Assembly: GCA_023313575.1 (NCBI GenBank)
Contig: JAJTTP010000018.1
Span: 620,001-684,000 of the forward strand
Reading direction: 5' to 3'
Source: Eutypella sp. D-1
Taxonomy: Eukaryota > Ascomycota > Sordariomycetes > Xylariales > Diatrypaceae
Length of the DNA: 64,000 nt
Shown here: piece by piece, positions 1 to 13,752 of the stretch
How positions within the stretch are numbered: the first letter of the stretch is position 1
How the letters are laid out: the number at the start of each line of letters is the position of its first letter
Program-made: the position numbers and the translations under genes
The notes under the pieces: model-generated
Told to the model about the DNA's origin: nothing
The model's database searches: none
The model's input: the letters and a program-made list of their open reading frames with translations, nothing else

Positions 1-257
1 TCCCTAACTTCGACATGATGCATCGACCCTTACCATGAAGAACAGAGCCGATGTAAATGCAAGACCTGGCACCTAGGTAAAATGGTTCCGCCGTGCGACG
101 TAATGTCGCGCCATGCTATGTTATGAGCTATGCTACGATGCGCGTTTCCACGCTATGCCAACGCCAACGCCAATGCCGGTCCATGCTACCGAGTTCTCCC
201 GCTCGACCGGTCTGGATTAAAGGGGACCAGCAGTCTCCAGTCCACTCCGTCTGCCCG

Positions 258-2670
258 TCAATGAGAAGCTGGTCTATCACCACCCCCGCCAATCAACCTA
301 GCGTCGAGCATTATGTCGTCAGCGGCGCCGTGTTGGCGGCGTTCGAAGGGGTCCTCCTCCGCGTCGACGTCGATGGCGTCCCACCACTCCCTCCTGGGAT
401 CGCGGGCCATACCGTTATCTCCCCCGTCGACGAGGACGCCCGCATCCCCATCGGCGCCCTCAATTGCCGCCCGCGCCCTCTCCCTCTCCCTGGCTCTCGC
501 CGCCCGGTCCAGCACCTCCTGGTCACGCCGGAGGTGCGCGAGTCGCGCGTCGCGATTCTGTTCCTCCCGCGTGCGGCCGGGCCTGACTCTCCTCCCCAGC
601 CCCATCCAGCTTCCGCTGCCACCACTTCCGTTGCGGCGGTGTGATAGGAAATCGCAGTCGCCGAGCAGGGAACGGCGGCGGTCGGTGGCGGAGGAGCTGG
701 AACCGGAGGCCGAGGTAGGTAGGTGGAGGCAGGTGGCGAGATCGCTGAGGAACCCGACGCTCCGGCGCCGCGGGTGCCGCCAAGGTTTCTCCCATGCACT
801 GAAGAAGCAGCAGTCCACGGCGGCCCCTATGCATAGCGATACTAACGTCGCGATCTCGAGTCCGAATGATGATGGCGACGGCGCCGAGCCTGTCCCCATA
901 CCCGTGGTGTCGTCTACGCCACCAGTCGCGACCATCGGCCCGTTGTGCCAGGTACCGTTCGTCCCGTCGGTGCCAGGCCGGAAGTCCGACGCGTCCTCCC
1001 AGTACCGCATCTCCCTGCTGAAGCTATTGTCGAACCCGGTAGCGTTCGCCACGAGTGGCGCAATCCACGTCAGCACGTAAATTGCTGGGTAAACGAATAG
1101 TAGCCGCAGCTGGCGCTCTATTCGGTCGCGCGACCGTCGTATTGTCTCCTCGGTCTCGTCCGTCGGCAGGTACACATCGCCGGGGCTTGTGTTCGTCGAC
1201 GATGCCATACCGGCTTGTCGCGCCGGCCCCAACCGCAGGATTTCCACGATGTTGTACAACGACCCCGCGACACTGCGTGCGCTGGCGCCTGTCTGGTTAA
1301 TTGATCGGCGCCATAGCGATCGGGCTGCGTGCACGGCGGAGGGCCGGAGCGATGGCGCAACCGAGGTGCGGGGTGAAAGGCCCTCATGAGCGGCGGACGG
1401 GGCGTCTCTCGCTGTGGCTTGAATTCCGACGGCGGTGGTCGCGTTGGAATGAGTCCTCGTCAAGTCACTCGCCCCCCCGGTGTTGCCGACCGTGGAAATT
1501 GTTGACCACAGAGGTGTTTCGGGCGGGGCATCCTGGCTGAACTGGATTGGCCGCCAGGAAATGCGGTGCGGGTAGGCAAGCCGGGCCGGCTTCGGCACTG
1601 CTGGCTGCTGCTGCTGCTGCGGTTGCTTTTCGAGCTTCAGCGTAGAGATCGTGGAACCTGCGGACACTTGGCGATCGCGATACTCTCCGATTGCCGGCGA
1701 TGCGCCGGACAGTCCGTTATCGAGGAGACCATGTTGGGCTATAGAAGGGGTGGCTGGAAAGTTGCTGTTGTGCCTCTTGCGGTCGGGGTAACGAGGCTGA
1801 AGAAAGCGACGCTGGTAATGGTGAGGATGAGGATATGGTGAGCTTTCACAAAAGCATCCCGCCGGAGAACTTGTCATGCTTTGGTTACTGGCCCGCCGTT
1901 GGTCGCGACAGAACCGCGCTAGTTGGAACCTGACGTATGCGTAGATGCCCACGTAGGTGAGGAAAATGGCCAAGAATATAATATACCGAGGAACCCAACT
2001 CAACATTAGGCGATACCACGTGGGGTTAGCCGGCAGGTAGCAATTTGGTCCGTCGTCGTTGAACCTCGAGCCGGTGAGAGGCACGATCCCAGCTAAGACC
2101 AGCGGGACTACAGCCCAACAGAGGTACGCACATCGTCTATACGGATAGAGGCCAGTATCACTACTGGAAGGCTGTGGCCGGATAAGGGACAGCGCGGTGT
2201 GAATGGCGATCATCAGGACGGCGATGTCAGCCGCTTCTATGGAGGCTGTAAGGAAAAACCCCGAGACCTGGCAGAATGTGCCCGATGGGTCTACGGGACC
2301 ATGAACAAAGTAGGCCAGCGGACAGATGAGGAGCCAAAATGCCTTCATCATGTCGCTCTGGATTAACAACATGATCAGGCTTTACGTACTTCGGTGTTAG
2401 TCCCCGATAGGTAAATTTCCGAAACATGGAGCTCATCATCGGTTCGACTTACTCATGTTGAAAGGCTCTTCTCATACGCACAAACATGTAGAACGCAACA
2501 AGGGCGGCCAGCACGCTCAGGGAGGCTAAAGATAGCGCCACGGCCATCAGGGAGACCAGTTTTGAGGTGTTGGGATCATACTGGTAGACAAACCTCTTCG
2601 CGACCTTCTCGTAAGGAGGCGCAAGATAAGTGGTGTTCGTTACATCTGGCGGCTCCCCCAAGAAGGACAT
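258..2670 (-). CDS. Gpr1/Git3-type G-protein-coupled receptor
   Basis: Two exons, 2670-2453 and 2379-258, joined across a 73-bp intron (GTAAGT donor, GTAAAG acceptor), give about 779 residues from the ATG at 2670. Seven hydrophobic segments are visible: TM1 near residues 40-65 (MAVALSLASLSVLAALVAFY), TM2 and TM3 around the splice junction and after CQVSGFF, TM4 (CWAVVPLVLAGIVPL), TM5 (YIIFLAIFLTYVGIYAYV), then a third cytoplasmic loop of roughly 250 residues with a poly-Gln run, TM6 (LLFVYPAIYVLTWIAPLV) and TM7 (IATLVSLCIGAAVDCCFF). This layout, with a long loop 3 and a RRSRDRIERQLRLLF block just before TM6, is that of fungal nutrient-sensing receptors (Git3 N- and C-terminal domains) that signal through a G-alpha to cAMP. 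Ligand unknown. The Arg/Asp-rich cytoplasmic tail of about 170 residues is unusually long. Family assignment is good; the exact subclass is inference. Confidence 0.85.
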
Positions 2671-5323
2671 TCCTACGATGACCTTACGAGCAGTCGAAAA
2701 GGTAGGAGAGGCCAGGAAAACATTATCTCTGGTGTCCGTTCGATTTGCGCTTTGATGATGGTGGCGCTAGGGAATGGTGGGAAATCAAATAGATAACACG
2801 AGTTTGACAGTTGCTATAGAGAGCCGGACCTTATTTTCGGCAGGGCAGAGGTGGCCTGTGAGTGTAGAGAATGTCAAAGAGAAGTAGGCCGTAGTCTGCA
2901 AGCGGTTTGAGCAGGTGGGATAGGATTGCAGTAGTTGGATGTCAACAACAATGCAAACCAGCAGCACCACACTTTTCCAAAAAAGAAAAGTTTGAGACCA
3001 CGCGAATAGTAGATACTGAAAGATCAAGAAGATCGTGATTATGGATTATCGGGTAGGCTGCGCTTATTGTTTCTTATTTTCTTTTTTTGAACACAAAAAA
3101 TTGGAAACATATGAGTATGTTATGTTATGTTGGGTCGGGTAAATAAGCGACAGCTCTTTCAAGTGCCCAGTGACTATGCAAAAGGTAACGTCACGCCAAC
3201 ATGCACATGCCCTGCGTACAACAATCAAACACACAGAGACACACAGAGACAAGAGGAAAAGGCCTCAGAGGGTAAATTGGAAGGGTTATCCCTGAAGCCG
3301 GGTGAGTTTTTAAGAGAGACATTGAAGGTGCTAGTCAGCGAGTCAAACGAGTAAAAAAAGGCCTCTTGGGCCTCCCAAAGGCATTGAATAGATTCTTGCC
3401 TACATACGAAGGGCCTGACTACCGATCGAGGCCCGATCCGATCAGGTAATTGCCGAAAGAGGAAGGGAGTGGTCAAAAGACTAGGGTCATATGAGGGCTG
3501 TCATTGGTGTGTCTACCTGCTTAGGTACCTACATTTTCATGCGCGCCCGGTTATTTACCTTGTTTACGTAGGTAGAGAGGTAGATAGGCAAGTAGGTAGG
3601 CAGTAGGCAGGAAGCACTACCCCCCTGCCTTTCTTTTTGAGATAAGTTTTCACGGTTGCGCGGCTAGGAATGTGGGAATGTGGGCAAGTAGACCTAGGAA
3701 TCTTGACGGATTGGATTGGATGGATGAGGCGGTCTGAGAACCCGAGCCGTGATGTGACAGGATGGGGCGTACTGTATTGGTTGGATGACCCTCTTACAGA
3801 AGACTAAACAAGTGAAAATAGTGCAAGCGCGTTCATGTCGATCTTTCTGTCTCATGATTTTCTTGTTTGTCAATTCGAGGACCAAGGGATTTGGTAGGTT
3901 GTTGATAGAGAAAGTATGCAAGCGCGATCTGGTGACGCAGTCTTGGGACCGGATAGTGGTTGCTGTAAATAATGATTACTGGACAACTGGACCGCTGTAT
4001 TTCTTGGGGACTTGGGGGACTTGGGGGTGGTACTGGGGAAAGGACTGAAGATCCATCCCACTAGCGAGGCTTGCCGGAAACGGGGCCCCGTGGGCGGCAA
4101 TAGCGGGTCTATTTATGCACATGTGTTATGCTTTGGCGCTTAGCTACATAATTATGCAGGCAAGCTTTTATGAAAGTGGTTTACATGCCACTAGCCACAA
4201 CTACCAACTCAGCCACTTCAATAGGGGGAGGCTTGGATTTTGACAAAATAGCAAAGGAGTTTTACGAGATCTGACCCTTGTGATATAATATTCCGCACCT
4301 TAAGATTAGGAATTATCACCAGGTACCTAGGTGCCTAAGGCAAATGCAAGACTTGCGAGCACATATTTAGCACTGATAGAGTGATTAGAAGCGCCTCTGA
4401 CCTCGGGACTGCCTTCATTCAAGCTTCACTTTCCCGAGAGACTGCGCAGTATCCTACTCGATACAACATTAGAAACAGCTACCGGTTGAACTAGACGGTC
4501 AAGCATCAATCAACAGTTCGATACGAGAAGTTACTACCTACCTAGGTAGGTAGGTACACTGAGGAAATCAACCTAAACCACACCAACTACATGACTCCCC
4601 GGGTACCTGTCATCAGACTTCTAATCCTTTTCATAATCGTTTCATCAGAAGCACCACTCACGCAATCGCTTATAGTGAGTTTAGCCATCACAATTACTTT
4701 ATGTCTTGTCTCTCCTTAGGCCCATTGCATCTTTTTTGACCGTTACAACAACCTGCTAGATATTATAATCATTAGCCAACAACACAACGCCACCTTGCCA
4801 TTGCGGCAATATACTTTCATCTCGGCCTTAGCAACTGCTACTATACTTACGCTCCTAATTATTAGGACTCGAAGTGACTACTGAGGTCGGCTCTCCAAGA
4901 CCACTCCTACTTAATACTCACCAAGCATTCACGAAGCAACGTCCCAGGACACACCTTCCCACAGAATAGTTGCCCTACATATCCCACACTACCATTCATC
5001 CTTGCACCTTCATCTGGTATCAGAGGAAGCAAGCTTGATGTAGCCTCCGTTCGCAGACCTAACTTTCTCCCTCTCTTCTACTACCCGACAATTCGACTTG
5101 ACCTCGTCTTTTGGAAGCCATCCTCAAAAACAAGGCCTGCCGAACTCATTCCACATATATCACTTCCCTTAACCTATACATACGTGAATGAGCGACCCAT
5201 ATATCAAAAGAAGGGCCATCTTTCCCTCAGCATCACATCAATTTGTAAATAAGAGGCAGTTCGACAACATCTCAGCTCTTGTCCCACGATATCTATACAA
5301 GAAAATTGACACCGCCCGTATCT
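2671..5323. other. Gene-free intergenic region between divergent genes
   Basis: This is the shared upstream region of the receptor (minus) and the SNF2 gene (plus). No frame in it has convincing protein character. It contains several GGTAGGTA/TACCTAGG simple repeats (3515-3615 and 4538-4560), an ACACAGAGAC tandem pair at 3230-3250, and pyrimidine-rich stretches just before the SNF2 start. Confidence 0.6.
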
Positions 5324-6636
5324 ATGGCGTTATTCAGCCCATCATCGGCTGGCGATGACAGTTCCCCAGCCCCGAAAGATTCGGGTCAAGCTCCTCAGGA
5401 GCCCAACGCCCCGGAAAATGCTCCCGAATTGTCAGCAGAAGGGGAATGGGGTCATAGAATGCAACAACTTAGTGATTTTACTTATGAAAATGCGAATGAA
5501 GGGGCAGAAGAAAAGGCGGAAGAAGAGGATGAGGAGCCTCTCTTTGTCCGACAGGATGACGAGACATTTGATGACGATCTAACCAACAACGATGCTTCAT
5601 CCGACAGAGGACAACAGGATACTGATGGGGAAAGCCCTGATGATTCGACTACTGGTCCCTCCGATGTTAGAATCCCTGAACACCAAGCGAAGCAGGAGAA
5701 TAATACAGGCCAGACTCTTCTGGGTGGCATGAGCGGCGATGACCAGGACGAATTTGGTGATTTTGAGGCAGACACAGACTTAGAACTGGACGGGGAAGAG
5801 CATTCATCTGGAACACGTCCGAAGAAGCGCAAACGAAGCATTCTTATCGATCATGGATCCACTGCCAAATCAATCAATCCCGATGATGGATACACCCAGT
5901 CACTCGACGAAGAGTTGGTACGAGAGTACCTGGAGATGAAGTCTAAGTGCCTAGAGATGAGGGAGATGGAAAGCGCAGGGAAGATCAATTTCGCTCAAAA
6001 GCTTGAGCTCTGTCAATTGGAGGCCAAGGCGTTCGAATTGACGCAACGACTTGGATCTCAGCAGATTTTATCTGGGGATACGATAGCTGCTGTCTCAACA
6101 ACCATCGCCGGGGAACCTGCGGGAGAGCAACAAGCTAAGAAGCGCCGGAAGCCTGCACGAAATGCAGCCGAGGCTCATGGGCGACGACTTGAGGCTATTG
6201 AAGCAAAAGAGACCAATCGCAATGCGAGAAAGCAATTCACTAACAACAAGGGGGCGAGATCTAAGAACAGAAAGCAATCTAATCGCAATAGTAGCGGTAC
6301 TATTGCACAGCAGTCAAATAACTTATTATTTGATCTTCTCCAATTTCGTGATGTTATCGAGGACAGCAACAATGCAACCGGCCCAACCGTCGACTTAGGC
6401 GTCCGTGCAAAAACGAAGCAAAGCCAAATGGCCCAATTGCTTTCGAATGTGCCTGCCGAATACAGTATACATCATAGTGCCAACGACAAGAAGCAGATCG
6501 AGGAAGCGGCAAAGCGATTTGGATTTAATAGGGTCAAAGCTAGGGATGGGCGTTGGGAGGTCAAGGGCGTGAACACTCTATTATATAGCCATCAACTTAT
6601 TGGAGCGGATTGGATGTTGACTCGAGAGTTTGCCAG
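5324..6636 (+). pseudogene. 5' half of interrupted RING-type SNF2 (Rad5/Rad16-like) ATPase gene
   Basis: An open frame from the first ATG (5324) encodes about 437 residues and then runs directly into a retrotransposon LTR at 6637. The first 160 residues are acidic and probably disordered. Basic clusters PKKRKR (near residue 165) and KKRRKPARN (near 270) could be nuclear localisation signals. The segment ending LLYSHQLIGADWMLTREFA is the typical helix before SNF2 motif I, which lies 23 kb away at 29729. Deleting the insert and one GCCAG copy rejoins the frame exactly (codon AG from this side plus A at 29728). No RIP-type stop codons are seen in this half. The family acts as DNA-stimulated ATPases in nucleotide-excision or post-replication repair; that role is inferred here. 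As it stands the gene would need a 23 kb intron to be expressed, so it is called disrupted. Confidence 0.85.
6632..6636. repeat. Left target-site duplication GCCAG of element Z
   Basis: GCCAG immediately precedes the LTR start TGTGACAAGG and is repeated exactly at 29723-29727 just after the right LTR end. A 5-bp duplication next to TG...CA ends is the mark of LTR-retrotransposon integration. Confidence 0.95.
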
Positions 6637-6928
6637 TGTGACAAGGAGGGGTTATGGCTTGGATATAGTATATCAGATTCAGCTAATAATTAACTAGAGT
6701 CCTTTAAGGGTGCGATGCCTTTCTATCCCTTTAGGAGAGGGCCAAAGGATAGGTCTGGTATTTATATATAATTATACGGAGTACGTATTTTAAAAAAGGT
6801 GGTTATATTTTCGGTCTGTTATATCCATTTTAACGCCTTTTAACGCCATATATTCTTATCTCCATTTTTGACAGCTAATAAATTTTTAATAATACCGATC
6901 TTATATAAAAATACCCCCCCGTATAATA
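6637..6928 (-). repeat. Left (3') LTR of element Z
   Basis: 292 bp starting TGTGACAAGGAGGGG and ending CGTATAATA (from CGTGTAACA). It aligns along its length with 29432-29722. Its left 130 bp, next to the gene, are almost unmutated, whereas its right half is strongly AT-converted; the right LTR shows the opposite pattern. Confidence 0.93.
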
Positions 6929-9900
6929 TTATCTTTTTTTTTTAAAAAAAAACCTTATCCCGGGCGATAATAAGATTAATTTTAGTTTAACTCGGTAAAA
7001 AAAGTTAAAACTTTAAAGTTTATTAATTTACCGGGTTTAAATCGGTAAAATTTATAAAGTATTTATTTAATTTTTAATTTTAAAAAGTTTTTATAAAACT
7101 TTTAAATTTAATTATTTATATTAAAATAATTATATTATTATATATAATATTTTATTTTCTTTTTATACGTTTAAAATTTATAATCTTTTTTATTATATAT
7201 TTTAACTTAATTTTTAATGTTTTTTATAAAACTTAATTAAGGTTAAGGATTTTTTAATTATTAACGTAATAAAGCTTAATAAATAAAATATAAAGAATAT
7301 TATAAATTAATTAATAACGTAAAAATTTAAAAATAATAACCGTAAAGGATATTATTTTAATAATTTTATATAAATTTAATATTTTATAATTTAATTGTTT
7401 AACCGGCTTTTTAATTTTAATATTTTTTCCGTTTAATATTATTATTTAATTTATTTAATACTTATATCGTATATAGTTTTTTTCGATTAATTTTTTCGCT
7501 TTTTTAAAAATTGAAATATTTAATAAATATATAATTAATTAATAAGATTAAAAGGTATGTTTAAAAAAAGTTATTAATAATAAAGTAATATTTATAATTA
7601 GTATAAAAAAGGGTTATTTTTAATAAAGTTAATTAAATATTATTATATGTAAATTCTGTAATAAAAATAAATTTTTTTAATCGGATATTTTATAATTAAT
7701 AAAAGCTTAAAAATAAACTTCGAAAAATTGGTTAATTTGCTTTATTTAATTATTAATTTTAAAGTAAAAAGTTATATTTATTTTAAGTTTAATTTTAATA
7801 AGTTTAAAAAAGGTTTATTATAAGTTAAAATTAAATTTAAAATCTTTATTAAAAATAATATTAAAAGGATATTATAATATTTTTAATAATATTTTGTAAA
7901 TAAACGAATAAAATTATTTATTTTTCTTTAATTTATTTTAAATAAAATAAAATAAGTTAGTTTAATAAAAGGATTTATAATAACCTATATAAAATTATAT
8001 CTATTGAAAAAAATAAATCCACGATAAAATATATTACGATAATTAATTACGGCTTATAATAAAATTCTATAAGTTATAAAAAGTTATAAAACGTATATTT
8101 AAAATCTTTTATCCTTTAATACGTAAGGCACTTTTTAATAAAATCCCGGATAAAAGTTTTTAATCTTAATTATTAAAAACTTTTAATAATTAGTTTTAAG
8201 GTTTTATTTATACTTATATATTTTATTACTTATATATTATATTTTAAATTTATTACTTTTTTTTTAAAAGCTATCCGGGATTTAAAATCGATTTTTACGG
8301 TATAATAAACCTTTTTTAATTTCGATATATTAACTTAAATTAATTAATATTTCCCGGTATTTTATATTTTTTAAAAATATTATTTTAACATTTTTAATAA
8401 AGTCGGGGTATTATTTAAATATTAAAATGTTATTTAATTATATTAATAATAATAAAAATAATAATGCTTTTATCGTATTAAGGTTTTTAACCGTACCGGT
8501 TATAAAATGTTTATTTTATAAAACTGCTTTAATAAGTTAGTTTTTAAATTTTCCTTTTTTAAAACGATATTATTTAAGTTTAAAAAAGATATCGGCCTTT
8601 TTATTTTATTTATTTAAATAATAATTAATAATAAATTAATAAATAAAACATCATTAAGCTTAAGGGGTTTCTCGACGGTTAAATAATTTAACCGTAATAA
8701 AATAAACCAGGTTTTAATAATTAAAAAATACTTTAATTTAATATTAAGATTTTTTAAAATAATAACGCCACTTTTTAAAAGCGTTAATAATAATTAATAG
8801 CTTTTTATTATAAATTTTATAATTTATTTCCGTCGGCATTAATTTACGGGAATAAAAGGTAATAAAATATAACCTGTTATAATTATTTTTTTTTAAAAAA
8901 AACAGCGGTTAAAATAAAGTTAAATGCGTCGGTTTTAACGATAATTTATTATAAAAGGTTAAAATAAGCTAAAATAAACGTTATAATAAACCGGTTCTTA
9001 AATTTTTTAAATGTATACTTTATTTTCTCGGTCCGTTTTTAATCTTTTAGTTATGTTTTATTATTTTTATTAATTAATTTAATAATGCTTATAAACTTTT
9101 TAATAAATTTTCGATAAAAATTCGTAAAACCGATAAAATTTTATAATTATTTTAAAAATTAAAAAGTTTCTTAATTTATAATATTTTCGACTTTTTTAAA
9201 CGATATAAACATACCGTTTTTACCGATAATAAATTTTATAAATTCCATTTTATAAACCGTTTATTTATATTTTTAAAATATAATAATTAGGTAATATTAA
9301 ATAAAATAATAAAAGATATTTTTAATTATTTTATTATGGCGTTCCCGGGTAAAAGCGTAAATAAGTAAATCGTTAATATAAATTAAAATACCGTTATCGA
9401 TTATATTTTTAAAAGTTTTATTTATTAAATCCTAGAATATAATAAGGGCATTTATTAAGCCGAAAAATATAACTAAATATTTAAATAACCTGTATTTATA
9501 TTTAAAAACCGTTTTTTATTTATCCTTTTCCCGGATAAGAATTAAATTAAAACTAGTTTTAAAATTTATTTTTATAAACCATTTAACTTTTTTAAATCTA
9601 TTTTATATTTCCGAAATAAAAAGTAATAAATAACAGATAAAGATAATAATATCGTTAAGTTTATAATAATCGATAATAAGTTTTAAAAATTATTAAAATT
9701 TAATTTAAAAACGAATATTATAAAAACGGCGTATAAAATAATAAACTTATAAATACGTTTTATAAATAATATATTTTTTAATTATAATTTAAAAGTTTTA
9801 AATTTTATTTCGTTTATAACGTAAAAAAGTTTTTATAAAAGTATTTTATTTTTTATTAAATTAATGGCATAATTTTATAACTAATAATTAAAAAAACGTT

Positions 9901-12740
9901 TATTTGCTTTTTTTAACATAATATAAATAAATTTATAAAGTTTTAACAGGACTTTTTTTAATGGATTAATATTATTATAAGCCGTTATAACTTTAATAAA
10001 AGGTTTAAAGCTAATATAATGCTTACGATAATAATCGGAAAAATTTTTTTATTTAAATTTACGTTAAAAAAGTTAATAGATTAATAAATATTTATTTATT
10101 ATTAAAAAAGGATAATATTATACTTTTTATTTATAAAGCTTAATTCGAAACTTAACTATATAAAATAATTTCTTTAATATTTTAAAATAAGTTTATTAAA
10201 ATAATATCTTTTAAATCTTAAGATTTTCGAATTATTAAAAGTTATTATTTTTTTATAACGCTTTAATAAATAGTAATAAATAGCTTTTAAATACGGTATT
10301 TCGAAATAAACAAAATAAGGACGGAAATATTAAAATTTAATAAAACTTTAATTATATATATTTTTTATTATATATTAACGTTATCGTAATTATTAGTTTA
10401 ATACCTATTTTAGACTTAAATCGTAACTTTTATAAAAACCTTTAATTTTTACTAAGTTATTTATTTATAATTATAATATTATGGTTAATTATAAAATGTT
10501 TACGTTTAATACTAATTATTTAAATATTACTTTAATACGGCTGTAAGGTTTTATAAAATACGGCGTAAAGGTTATTTAAAAATCCGATTTAAAATTATTA
10601 AACTTAATAATTAACCGGGTTATATCAGGTTTTTTAATTTATTTAAAAAATTAATAATTTGCCTTTTTCTATTTTTAAAAACTTTAATTTTATTTCGTTT
10701 ACGTTTAACGGAAAAACCCTTTTTTTTTTAAAGTTAATAAACCTTTATCGTAAATATCCTTTTTAATATAATAAATTAAAATATGGTAATTATTACGTTT
10801 ATAACGTTAATAAAATACGCCATCCTTTTTTTATTAATTAATATTAATTTAGTTAGTTTTTTTAAAAGCCGTTTTAATATTATTTTATTTTTAATTTTTG
10901 AAATTAAATTTAATAACGGTTTTAAAACCTTTTAAAAATTAACTTAAACCAAAATTAAAACGATTCTTTTTAACTTTAAAAGGTTAGCCCGATTTTAAAT
11001 ATTTTATTATCGAAATAAACGCGTTTTTTTTTTAAATTAACCGTTTTAAACCCGGCGTAAATTATATATTTTTATATAAAAAGCCGGCGTTATAAAAAAT
11101 ATTAATAAATTTACTATTTAATTTCGGGGGCTTTTTTAATTTAAAAAATATTATTTTAGTTATTTTTTATAAAACCATTTTATAACATAATTTTTAAAAA
11201 AATCTTAAATTATTAAACTACGTTATTAAAATTTTAAAACTTAAAAAAATATTAATAAATATCGCCGTAATATTTTAATTTTTATATCTTTTTATAATTC
11301 CGGTATTTTTCCGCCGGGTCCGTAAAACGGATTTAAAAATCGACCAAAAAACCCTACCATTTATCCCGCACGTTTTATTTATTAACGACGTATTAGTAAT
11401 TTTAATGCTATATTTAAATTTTATACGTGTTTAATAAATTAAAAAGTTTTCGATATTAATATTTATATATTTTCTTACTTTAATTTATTAAAGTTAAAAC
11501 TTAATTAAATGTTTATTATTATAAAACTTAAATTTATTAATGTAAATTAATATAAAAATAATAACAAAGGTTAAAATAACGATAAAATATACGTAATATT
11601 TATTAATATATTTTTCGTCTTACCCATTAAAAAGTGTTAACCCTTTAAAAAACGGGGGAGGAAATTTTTAAAAATATCCCCCGGGAAAATTATCGTTAAA
11701 ATTATTAAAGTTATTAAAATCCTTTAAATTTGCCGAAAAATTGGCCCGACATAAAAGAAAAAACGTATTATTATTACCGTTATTACCGTTTTAAACGTTT
11801 AATCCGTTAAAGCTAAAGTAAATAATAAAATGTTATCGTTTGGTTTAAGTTTAAATTAAATTAACCCGGGCTCGATTAAAGTTTATAAAAAAAAATATTA
11901 ATTTTTCTTTTAAAAAAATCGGAGGTTAAATATTTAAATTAAAAGCTTATATTTAATTAAGTAATAAATTTTAATAAAGCCGTAAAAGGTTTAAAAAAAA
12001 CCTTATTTATTAAACCGGTTAATAACGGTATTAATATTTATATATTAATTACCCCGTTATATTTATATTTTAATAATAATAACTTTAATATAAATACGGG
12101 TTTTTTTATTTATTAATAAGCGTATTTTTTAAAACGTTCGGGGTAAATATATTCTTTAATTTAAAAATTACCGATTTAAATATAAATCTAATTAACTTAA
12201 ATAATAATATTATCGGTAAAAACTTAATACATTTATTATTTATTATATAATTAAAAAAAGGCTGATTAATAAATAATAATTATTTATTATAATTTATCGA
12301 TAATTTAAATATAAAGGTTAACGTTTTAAGCAAATTTGGTAATAATCCTTTAAACATTTTAAATAAAAGTATTATTAATAATATTAATTTATTAACGGAA
12401 ATAAAATATTTAATTTATAAAAGTTTATAAACCGTTACGATATAAAATTATTATAAAATAATATTAATTTTTAAGGTTTTCGTAATATTTTTATACGTTT
12501 TAAACATGTTATTAATAACTTTTATTAATAAAATACATTTAAATATATAAGGTTTAATAAATATTTTATATATAATAATATATTTCTGCCATTTAATCGG
12601 GGGGGTTTATAACTATATTTCGGGATAACAGCAATTATTTAAGTAAAACATCCTTTATAACCATATCGAAACCAGATAAGTTATAAAAAGAAAAGGTATT
12701 ATTAAATCCCGGTTAAGGTAAAGTTATATTATCGGTTTTA
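6929..12740 (-). mobile_element. Element Z internal region, 3' (pol) part, RIP-degraded
   Basis: About 5.8 kb of very AT-rich sequence with no open frame. It begins, read on the minus strand towards the LTR, with a polypurine tract (a run of A followed by GATAA). Reverse-transcriptase remnants lie near 9340-9560. A less degraded patch with GC-containing words lies at 12590-12740, next to the nested element A. By position relative to pol, gag should lie towards the right side, but no gag motif is recognised. Confidence 0.8.
9340..9560 (-). pseudogene. Reverse-transcriptase remnant of element Z
   Basis: Translating the minus strand gives FKYLVIFFGLINALIIF followed by an in-frame stop, then ILIYINDLLIYA. 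This matches the Ty3/gypsy reverse transcriptase blocks FxYLVMPFGLTNAPATFQ and VYIDDLLIYS. The catalytic YxDD is YIND: the first catalytic Asp is Asn (GAC/GAT to AAC), and a Gln codon has become TAG. Both are RIP-type changes. Enzyme function is lost. Confidence 0.85.
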
Positions 12741-12745
12741 AAATA

Positions 12746-13169
12746 TGTGACGGCCGGTTTATTCCTAACTATTAGTTCAGTCGAAGGATTTATATTAATA
12801 AAAATATTAAAGGTTTTAAGTAATAAATACTTACGTTTAGTAATAAAGAAAAAAGGTGCTTTAAATAATTAAATTATATTATAAACTAATAAGTTTAAAA
12901 ATTATTTAAAAAATGGTAATAAGCGTAATTATATATTATTTATATTTTTTATTCTTAATACCGGAATATGATATTAAATATTAAATCGTTAAAATAATTG
13001 GTTATTTTAACTATTTTAAATTATTAAAATAATTAACTATTTTGGCTATCCTTTTTATTACGTAACCTAAATATAGCTTATTTTATTATAGCTGTTTATT
13101 TTAATACTATAGTTAAAGATTATTTATATTAATCTTATTTAAGCTTAATAATTTAACCAGGTTATAACA
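12746..13169 (-). repeat. Left (3') LTR of element A (subfamily I)
   Basis: 424 bp, TGTGACGGCC to GGTTATAACA. It shares its first ~235 bp with all other copies of this LTR family, and its second half with the solo LTRs at 13321 and 28515. AAATA precedes it at 12741-12745. Confidence 0.93.
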
Positions 13170-13320
13170 TAATTTTTCTTTTTTTAAGGTTTTTATTTTT
13201 AAAACTTATTATTTTTATTATAAATATTTCTTTTTATTTTATTTTATATCCTTTTTATTATATTTAATCGTGTTAATAAATCGATTTTTAAGTGCGTAAC
13301 TTTTTTATTTTAACGTAAAA

Positions 13321-13747
13321 TGTTATAACCTGGCTAGGTCATTGGGCCCAAATAGGATTGGCACAAACAATCCTTGACCATGGCACTGGAAAGGACATAT
13401 ACGATAAGATAAGCCATATTTGGGTTACGTGATAAGAAGGATAGCCTGGATAGCCCAGTTATCCTAATAATCTTAGATAGCCTGGATAGCTTAGTTATCT
13501 TAACGATTTAACATTTAATATTATATTTTAATATCAGGAATAAAAGATATAAATAATATATAGCTATATTTATTACCTTTTTTTTAAATAATCTTTAAGC
13601 TTACCAGCTTATAATATAATTTGGTTATTTAAAGCATTTTTTTATTATTATTATTAAACGTGATTACTTATTATTTAAAACCTTAACACTTTTATTAATA
13701 TAAACCCCTTGATTGGACTAATAGTTAGGAATAGACCAGCCGTTATA
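13321..13747 (+). mobile_element. Solo LTR (subfamily I) inserted in element A
   Basis: 427 bp in opposite orientation to the element A LTR, TGTTATAACC to GCCGTTATA, flanked by perfect TAAAA duplications (13316-13320 and 13748-13752). Element A internal sequence continues on both sides. Its first ~180 bp keep normal base composition while the rest is AT-converted. A solo LTR arises by recombination between the two LTRs of an inserted element. Confidence 0.92.
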
Positions 13748-13752
13748 TAAAA

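Noticed and set aside
93..1080. Long plus-strand frames opposite the receptor gene
   Set aside because: They are antisense to the GC-rich receptor tail and have Ser/Arg/Pro-rich composition typical of such shadows.
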